From Nisaea denitrificans DSM 18348 (GTDB lineage Bacteria; Pseudomonadota; Alphaproteobacteria; Thalassobaculales; Thalassobaculaceae), in NCBI RefSeq assembly GCF_000426505.1, contig NZ_AUFM01000011.1, positions 1,947,021-2,011,020 of the forward strand: a stretch of DNA of 64,000 nucleotides, given 5' to 3'. Below the pieces are notes generated by a model. The model was not told the origin of the DNA, made no database searches, and saw nothing but the letters and a program-made list of their open reading frames with translations. Numbering within the stretch: position 1 is the first letter of the stretch; every line of letters starts with the position of its first letter. Of this stretch, positions 52,034 through 64,000 are shown piece after piece. Position numbers and translations under genes: made by a program.

Positions 52034-55000
52034 GCCCCTTGCTCCCTTGTTCGTGCCAAAGTCGTTCTATCAGTTGTGCCAATGCCACGAGATTGCCTTC
52101 CCGCAACAAAGTCCGATGCGTTCCTTCGACCGTTTCGACGGTCACCTGGTTAAATATTGACGACCAGCCCATCGCATCATCCATCGTGCCCCGTTCGGTG
52201 CCCGCAGCCCGTATCAGGGCCACCGCACCAGCGGTGGATGCAAAACGATACGCCCCGGCAATGCGGACATTATCACGCGCCCGGGCGACAGTTCCCTCAT
52301 CCGCACCGGCTTCGGCGGCGGCAGCGGCTATATCGGCCGCGTCGATCTCCGCCCCGTCAGTCTCATGCCCCGGAGCGGCTGCATCGATCAGCACCAGCCT
52401 CACATCCCGGCCACGCCCACGCAACCTTTCCGCGATTGCCGCCGCAAGCACGGCGCCGAGTGACCAACCCGCCAGATGGACAGGCTCAGTGTCACTGGCG
52501 GCCCCGGCAATAGCCATCGCATAGGCATCCGCCTGCTCCGCCAAGGCATCGAACCCGCGCCCCTGCTCGACAGCGACAAGGCGGCGGTCCTGTTGCCATT
52601 CACCGGCGATCAGGTTGTAGACCTGCCCCGAGCCGTCGACTGGATGGATCAGGAACCCGGCTGGCTGCGGCCCCTCGCGGAGCGTCCGGAGCATACATTT
52701 TTCATCAGGCCCCGCCCCCGCTTCGATGAGGCGAGCGAGCCCCGCCGCTGTTGGATTCGCAAAAACCTGCGGCAAAGGCAGGCGGCGACCGATCTGGTCA
52801 CCCAAACGAGCCGCCAGGCGCACCGCGAGAAGAGAATGGCCACCAAGCGTGAAGAAATTCTGCTCCCGTCCGGGGCGGTTTGGCAGCGAGAGAACGTCGC
52901 GGAAAACATCGAGTATCTGCGCTTCCAGTTCCGTCCGGGGCTCTCCCCCGATCTCCGCGCCCCCGGCCTTTGGCAGGCTCAACGCGTTCCGGTCGATCTT
53001 GCCCGTCGCCGTCATCGGCATGGCGCCGAGCACGGTGAGATAAGCGGGCAGCATGGTTTCAGGCAAACGCCCGGTCAAGGTCTCCCGCACCGATCCCGCA
53101 GCATTGTCGGCCGGGCCGGTGATCCAGGCAGCCAGCGCCGGGCGGCCATCGGCATCGGGCGCCGTGATCACCGCTGCCTGCTCCACCCCCTGCACGGCGC
53201 GCAGTGCATGCTCAACCTCATCAAGCTCGATACGCACGCCCCGGATTTTCACCTGGCGGTCATCCCGGCCGACAAACTGGATGCGGCCATCGCTGTTGAC
53301 CCGGCCGAAATCTCCCGTGCGGTAGCAGCGCTCGCCACTAGGACCTTCGACAAAGCGCTCTTCGGAGCGTTCAGCATCCCCGATATAGCCAAGACCAACG
53401 CCAAGGCCGCTGATCAGGATTTCGCCGACCGAGCCCGGTACTGCAGGCAGGCCGTATTTGTCTGCAATCGTTACCGAAAGACCGATAATCGGCATACCGA
53501 TATCAGGGATGTGCCCGGTGTCACAGAGGCCATGCGTGGCGCAGATTGTCGTCTCGCAGGGACCGTATGCATTGAACAGTCGGCGCCCCGGAGACCAGAG
53601 ATCGGCAAGCGCACCGGGCAGCGGCTCACCGGCCGCGACCACAGTCTTCAGGTCAGGGAAGTCCGCGGAGCCAAGCGCCGACAACGCCGACGGTGTGATC
53701 GTCGCGTGGCTGATACGGCGATCCCGCAGAGTGACTGCAAGGGGCTGTCCCGCCTGCAGGTCCTCCCGGTCCGCAAGCACGAGCGTACCGCCGGAGCCCA
53801 GCGTGATGAACACTTCCCAGACCCAGGCATCGAACGCAGGCGCCGCCAGCTGCAGCACCCGGCTGCCCGGCTGAATTGAGAGGTCCCGGCCAATGGTCAG
53901 GATCAGGTTCGCCAGCCCCTTCCGGCCAAGCAATGCCGCTTTCGGTGTGCCGGTAGAGCCACTGGTGAATTGAACATAGGCGCCATCAGTTCCATCAGGC
54001 ACCGCTTCCAGAATGTCCCGCATCCGGGCCTTGCGGGCATCCGGCAGGGCGGGATCCATCAAGGCCAGAATGCGCCTCGCGCGCAGCGCCGCCAGAGCGT
54101 CAATGACCCGGCGCACCGGATCATCCGTCTCAATCATCGCGACCGGATCGCCGCCATCGGAGAGCGCTTGCTCGGCCAATGCGCCGTAGGTGATTACGTC
54201 CCCGCCATACTCAAGTGCGGGCAAGGCGGCATGCTTTGCCAATGTGTCTTCAAGCAATGCCGCCAGATCCGGAAGCGGCTCCGGTGCCGGGCCTTTCAGA
54301 ATGGACCGGTCGCGATCCTCTGTCGCCACCGCCGCAAGGGCCCCGACCGGCTGCTCCAGTCCCTCGACCAATCCTTCTAACAACAGACAGAAAGAACGGC
54401 TCCACGCAGCCACCGTTGCTTCATCCAGCAGGGCGCTGTCATAAATGAGACCGCCGACGATAGCGCCACCGGCTTCTTTCGAGAGACTAGCCGCAATGTC
54501 AAACGGCGCCGTTGCCACAGGCAACGGGAATAACTCCGCCGGCAGACCGTCGCCGGTCGCCGCCTCGCGCCAGTCCAGCACGCTGTGCAGCAGCGGTGTG
54601 CGTCCCTGATGACGTTCCGGTTTTACCGCTTCGACAATGCGTGACAGCGGCAGGTCCACGTGGCTCAAAAGCTCAGCCATGCCCTCGCGCACCTGCCCAA
54701 GCAGGCCAGCACCCGTTTTCGGTCCGTCAAAACCGAGCCGCAGAGGAAGCGTGTTCAGGAACAATCCCGCGACGTGCTCGAATCCCTCCGGCCTGTCGCT
54801 GACGGGAATGCCGAGCACAAGGTCCTCGGCACCCGTCAGGCGGTGCAGAAAGAGCGCATAGGCCGCGACAAGCATGCCCTGCAATGTCCCGCCTTCGGAC
54901 CGGGCGATCTCTTCGGCCCGCGCCGTCAGATCCTTGCCGATGCGCAATGTCACCGAGGCCCCATTCGGCTGATGATCGAGCCGTCGCGGCCGGTCCGCCG

Positions 55001-58000
55001 GCAGATCGAGTGGACCAGGCGCTGCGGTGAGTTTCCGGACCCAGAAATCCGTTTCAGCCTGCCCGGTCTCGGCAACCCGCTCATGGCGCCATTTCGCGTA
55101 AGCGCGATAGTCCGCCTTCGGCTTCGCCCCCGGTTCACTGCCGGTCAGAAACGCCAGCAGATCGCCTAGCAGCACACCCAAAGTGGTTCCATCGGAGATA
55201 ATGTGATGCAGCGACAGGATCAGCACACCGGCCTCTGGTCCGCCGGAAACATATGTCAGGCGCGCTGTTTCACCGGCCTCGATATCGAAAGCCCGTTCCG
55301 CGTCCGCCCGGGCCGCGCTCTGCACGGCGGTATCGAAGTCGCTCCCCCCGTCCACAATCTTGATCGTCGCCCGCGCTTTAGCTACGACACGCAGCTCCGG
55401 CCCCGCTCCGGTATCTGGATAGGCAGATCGCAGCGCCGGATGGCGGTCAGCCAGCCGGTCGAAAGCATTGGCAAGAGCCGTCTCCGGATCGTCCATTGAG
55501 AGCCGGATGGCGGCCTGCATGACATAGACGCTCGCCTCGCCGCCAAGCTGATGGTCGAGCCAAAGCTGAGCCTCTGCGGGCGACACCGTCGGTATCTCGC
55601 CGTCCGGCAAGCGGAGAACCGGTCCGCTGTCCCCGGCGCATGCGCCCGTTCCATCAAGCAGTACCGCCATACCCCGGACGGTGCGACCGCGATGCACGAT
55701 ATCGTTCGGAACATCGATCCCGAGGGATCTTTTCAGCCGGGCGACGATCCTGATCGCCGCAAGCGACGTTCCCCCCGCGGCAAAAAAATCCACTCCGGCA
55801 TCGAGTTCGAGCCGCTTCAGCACAGTGCGCACAACCTCGAGAACATCCAGCAGATGTGCTGGCTCGGCAGCCGGATCCTCAGCCACATCGCCGAACAATT
55901 TCAATGCCAATGCCGCAGGCGTCGGCGCCGATGCCAGATCCGCGAATGCAAGCCCGACACCAAATGCCCGCTTCAGCCGGGCGATAAGCCGGATTGCAGC
56001 CAGGGACGTTCCACCAGCCGTAAAAAAGTCCGTCTCCGCATCCGCGCTTTCGGATTTCAGGACCGTGCGCCAGATATCCAGCAGAGCGTTGAGTTTTTCC
56101 GGATCCACCTTCCCGCGCGCGGCCAATCCCTGTGATTTCTCCGCGGGTGTTTCCAGCTCCGTCAGGGCAAGTGCGCGGCGGTTTATCTTCCCGCTCCGAT
56201 TAAGTGGAAGACTGTCCAGCCTTTGGAGCTGGTCCGGCACCATATGGCCCGGCAGCAATCCGGCGACAGCCTCTTTGCAATCCCGCGCCTCTACCGTTCC
56301 CGTGATAAAACCGATCAGCCGTTTGTCGCTTCCATCCCCCACCGCGACCACGGCTGCACCCTGCACACCGTCGACGGAGCGCAGCGCCGCTTCCACCTCG
56401 CCCGGCTCGATGCGGAAGCCCCGCACCTTTACCTGATCGTCAGAGCGGCCGAGATATTCGAGCGTACCGTCCTCGCGCCAGTGGACGAGGTCTCCTGTCC
56501 GGTACATCCGCGCGCCGGGCTCCGCCGCGTAAGGGTCCGCAAGGAACCGCTCCGCCGTCAGCCCCGGACGCCGCCAATACCCCCAGGCCACCCCGGCACC
56601 GCCGATATAAAGCTCGCCCGGCATGCCTTCGGGCACCGGCTCAAGTGCGCGGTCCAGCACATAGGCACGGGTGTTCCAAATCGCCTTGCCAATCGGCTCC
56701 GCTTTACCCCGTTGACCATTGACCTCATGGAAGATGCAGCCCACGACCGTCTCGGTCGGGCCGTACTCATTGATCAAACGGATCGTCGGCGCATCGCTCC
56801 GCCAAGCCGCCGTCGAAGCTGTCGACAGCGCCTCCCCGCCGACCACGAACATGCGGGCGCCGGTAGCCTGCGACGCTACCGGTTTCAGGTCCGCCAGCAG
56901 ATCGAGATGAGCCGGAGTCATTTTCACGAAGCCATAATCGGCGCCCGCAGCCAGCTTTTCGGCAAGCGCCTCAACCGCGCCTTCCTCAGGCATCAGATGG
57001 ACAGGCTTCCCGACGAAAAGCGGCAGCCAGAAGGACAGAACCGTGGCATCGAAGGCCGTCGCGGTAACTACCGCCGTGCCATTGCCGTCCTCGATCTCGA
57101 ACGCATCGCGCGCCCAGGAGAGATAATTGATGACGCCACGATGGGGCACCATGACACCCTTCGGTCGCCCGGTAGAACCCGAGGTGTAGATCATGTACGC
57201 AAGATCATCTGGCTGCGGCGCTTCCTGAGCCCTGGCACCACCATCACCCTTGATTTTGCTGAACGCAGCGCCGTCCGCCTCGAACAACGCCATGTCCGGC
57301 AATGCGACCGCTTCGGCAAGCTGCCGGGAGCCAGGCGAGAAAAGTATCGCCGACGGCTCCGCATCTTCCACAATCTCCCGCAACCGGCGTTCCGGCAGCC
57401 CGACCTCAACCGGCACATAGGCTGCCGTTGACCGCATAATGCCAAGCATCGCCACCGGCAATCCGGCAGAGCGCGGCAGCAGAACAAGCACCCGATCGCC
57501 GCGACCGACCCCGGATGCAGCAAGCTGGCCAGCCAGCGTCGAAGCCGCGGCTATGAGTTCGGAGAATGTAAGATTGCCGTCGGGCGCGCTGACAGCCAAT
57601 GCGTCCGGCGCCGCGGCGGCCGCTGTAAAGACCGCAGCGTCAACAGTCCCCCCCGACACCGGCACGACCGATCCGGAGCCAAGGAGCCTCAGCGTCTCCG
57701 CTTCAGGTTCATCGATCAGAGCGAAGTCCGACAGCGCTTGTTCATTCCTGGTACAGAGCCAATCCAGCGCCCGGCGGAACCTGTCCGGCAGGGAAAGAGC
57801 AACCGCACGCGGCAGCACACCAACCGCATAATCGAAGCCAGCGCGAATATCGGCCCCGTCCCGTACCATGGACATCATCAGGTCGAACTTTGCCGTTCCT
57901 CGGTCGCAGTCGAGAATTTCGAGCGTCAGTCCCGGTAGATCCGGCGGCGCAAAACCCGCATCGTCGAAATTAAAGAAACAGCGCACCGCCGGAACCTCTT

Positions 58001-59053
58001 CGCTCCGGCTCTCGGCAAGGCCGCGCATGATCTGCTCGAATGGAATTTCCCGGGCATCCAGCGCATCGACCACCGCATGTCTGAGTCCGGTAAGATATTC
58101 CGTGCGACTCTTGGCTGGCGAAAGATCAGCCGAAACAGTCACCGTGTTCACAAAACAGCCGGCCGTACCGTGCAGCTCGCTCCGGTCGCGGAGAGCGACC
58201 GGCGTGCCCAGGGCAAGACGGTCACGATCCGCCAGACGGCCGATCACGAGAGCATAAGCCCCCGCCAGCAGGGCATAGAGGCTGACCCCGGCCGCGCGCG
58301 ACGCTTCTTCCGCTCGAAGAACCGTGGGGCCATCGAGCATGAAGGGCACCATCTCGGCACCGTTATCGCCCTCACCTTCAGGCATCAATCCGGGGCGCGG
58401 CGGCAGACCGAGGCCATCCTCGGTAGCCATCAGTCGATCGATGGCGGCCGTCCGTAGCGTCGCCATCTCCGGCTTTTCAAGCTGTTCCTGCTGCCAGGCA
58501 CCCCAGTCCGCATACTGCAGTTCGGGTTCCGGCAGGTCCGGCACACGGCCAGCGCTGTAGGAAGTGTAGGCTCTGGCCAACTCATCCAGCAGCAACCGGA
58601 CGGTCCAGCCATCGACGGCGATATGATGGAATACTAGCACAAGCGCCGTTGCATCCTGACCGGCAGAAATCAGAACGGGATGCAGGGGCAAATCTGTCTT
58701 CAGGTTGAAGATGTGCCCGGCCAGTGCGCGTGCCGCCGTCTCCAGTCCGGACGGATTTTTCACAGAAGAAAGTGTAAAAAGGTCCGGCGCCGCCTCGGTA
58801 ATCGCCTGCACCGGTCCATCCGGCCCCTCGCGATAAACTGTGCGCAGCACTTCATGCCGGTCGACCAGCCACCGCAATGCAGCGCGCATAGCATCGATAT
58901 CGACCTGGCCTCTGACCCGAAACGCCACCGGGACATTGTACCGGGTGCTCTCCGGCGCCATCCATTGCTCGGCCAGAATTCCCAGCTGCATGGTGGAAAG
59001 CGGCAGGTCGGGTTCGAGAATGAAGTCCAGCCTGTCGCCGAGGCCGTCCGGGC

Positions 59054-59057
<4 letters not shown>
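52026..59057 (-). CDS. Nonribosomal peptide synthetase, C-A-T-T-C-A-T-TE (terminating)
   Basis: A 2343-residue protein from the ATG at 59057, which overlaps the stop of the upstream NRPS (ATGA). Order: C (HHIAVDG near 145); A ([10 protein letters not shown] near 622) with specificity code read as DALKVGEVGK, closest to Asp/Asn codes; T ([10 protein letters not shown] near 1016); a second T ([10 protein letters not shown] near 1096); C (HHIISDG near 1283); A ([10 protein letters not shown] near 1696) with code DAWTVAAICK, a Phe code; T (GGHSLLAV near 2073); thioesterase (AGWSLGA near 2198). There is no epimerisation domain. The last A domain is about 50 residues short between its A1 and A3 motifs. 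The thioesterase releases the peptide, linear or cyclised. Confidence 0.93.

Positions 59058-64000
<4,943 letters not shown>

Overview
The window is a 64 kb piece of a GC-rich chromosome (GC roughly low 60s by eye) with dense, tightly spaced operons. It looks like a free-living, probably marine alphaproteobacterium of Rhodospirillales type. The basis is TRAP and ABC solute uptake, an ectoine-degradation cluster, a gentisate pathway, heme uptake genes in alphaproteobacterial order, and a 7-1-7 iron box of the form TGCnAnTnATTnGCA. The genus cannot be fixed from the sequence alone. I saw no rRNA, tRNA, CRISPR array or intact insertion sequence.

Layout: (1) 1-1,796, the end of a C39-type peptidase gene and a RimK-like ATP-grasp ligase. 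(2) 1,793-8,575, a chemoreceptor, an AraC regulator divergent from a siderophore-type TonB receptor, a DUF2218 protein and a glutathione transferase. (3) 8,576-11,322, an AT-richer insert holding a stand-alone RloC-like anticodon-nuclease gene beside a truncated gene remnant. (4) 11,451-21,263, a complete heme module on the minus strand: secreted protein-exbB-exbD-exbD-tonB from one iron box, then hemP-receptor-hmuS-hmuT-hmuU-hmuV-IsdG-like oxygenase from a second. (5) 21,374-27,812, a gentisate operon with divergent MarR regulator, and a TRAP transporter. (6) 28,053-38,747, a hydantoin/ureide region: D-carbamoylase, D-hydantoinase, racemase-like protein, PuuE-like deacetylase, an NMT1-type ABC transporter with an aminohydrolase, and a second, catalytically intact racemase. 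(7) 39,067-46,652, a DMT exporter and an ectoine-degradation cluster (transaminase, AsnC, EutC, EutB, DoeA, ArgE-like deacetylase). (8) 46,663-48,971, an EntD-type phosphopantetheinyl transferase and an orphan ParA with a histone-H1-like DUF697 partner. (9) 49,049-64,000, a minus-strand NRPS operon running off the right edge: two NRPSs, an Fe(II)/2-oxoglutarate dioxygenase and a B12-type radical SAM enzyme of the RiPP-maturation family.

How the parts work together: the TonB receptors, ExbB/ExbD/TonB and heme ABC transporter form an iron-acquisition system under a shared operator. The NRPS assembly line, its PPTase and its two tailoring enzymes would make a peptide whose visible specificity codes read Ser - branched aliphatic - Asp/Asn-like - Phe. 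The catabolic operons feed aromatic acids, cyclic ureides and ectoine into central metabolism.

Most notable: the NRPS / radical-SAM / dioxygenase combination; the RloC-like nuclease island; an ExbD paralogue whose essential membrane Asp is Asn; a hydantoin-racemase homologue lacking both catalytic cysteines while an intact copy lies 9 kb away; the ParA/DUF697 pair; and a structured leader upstream of the NMT1-type transporter.
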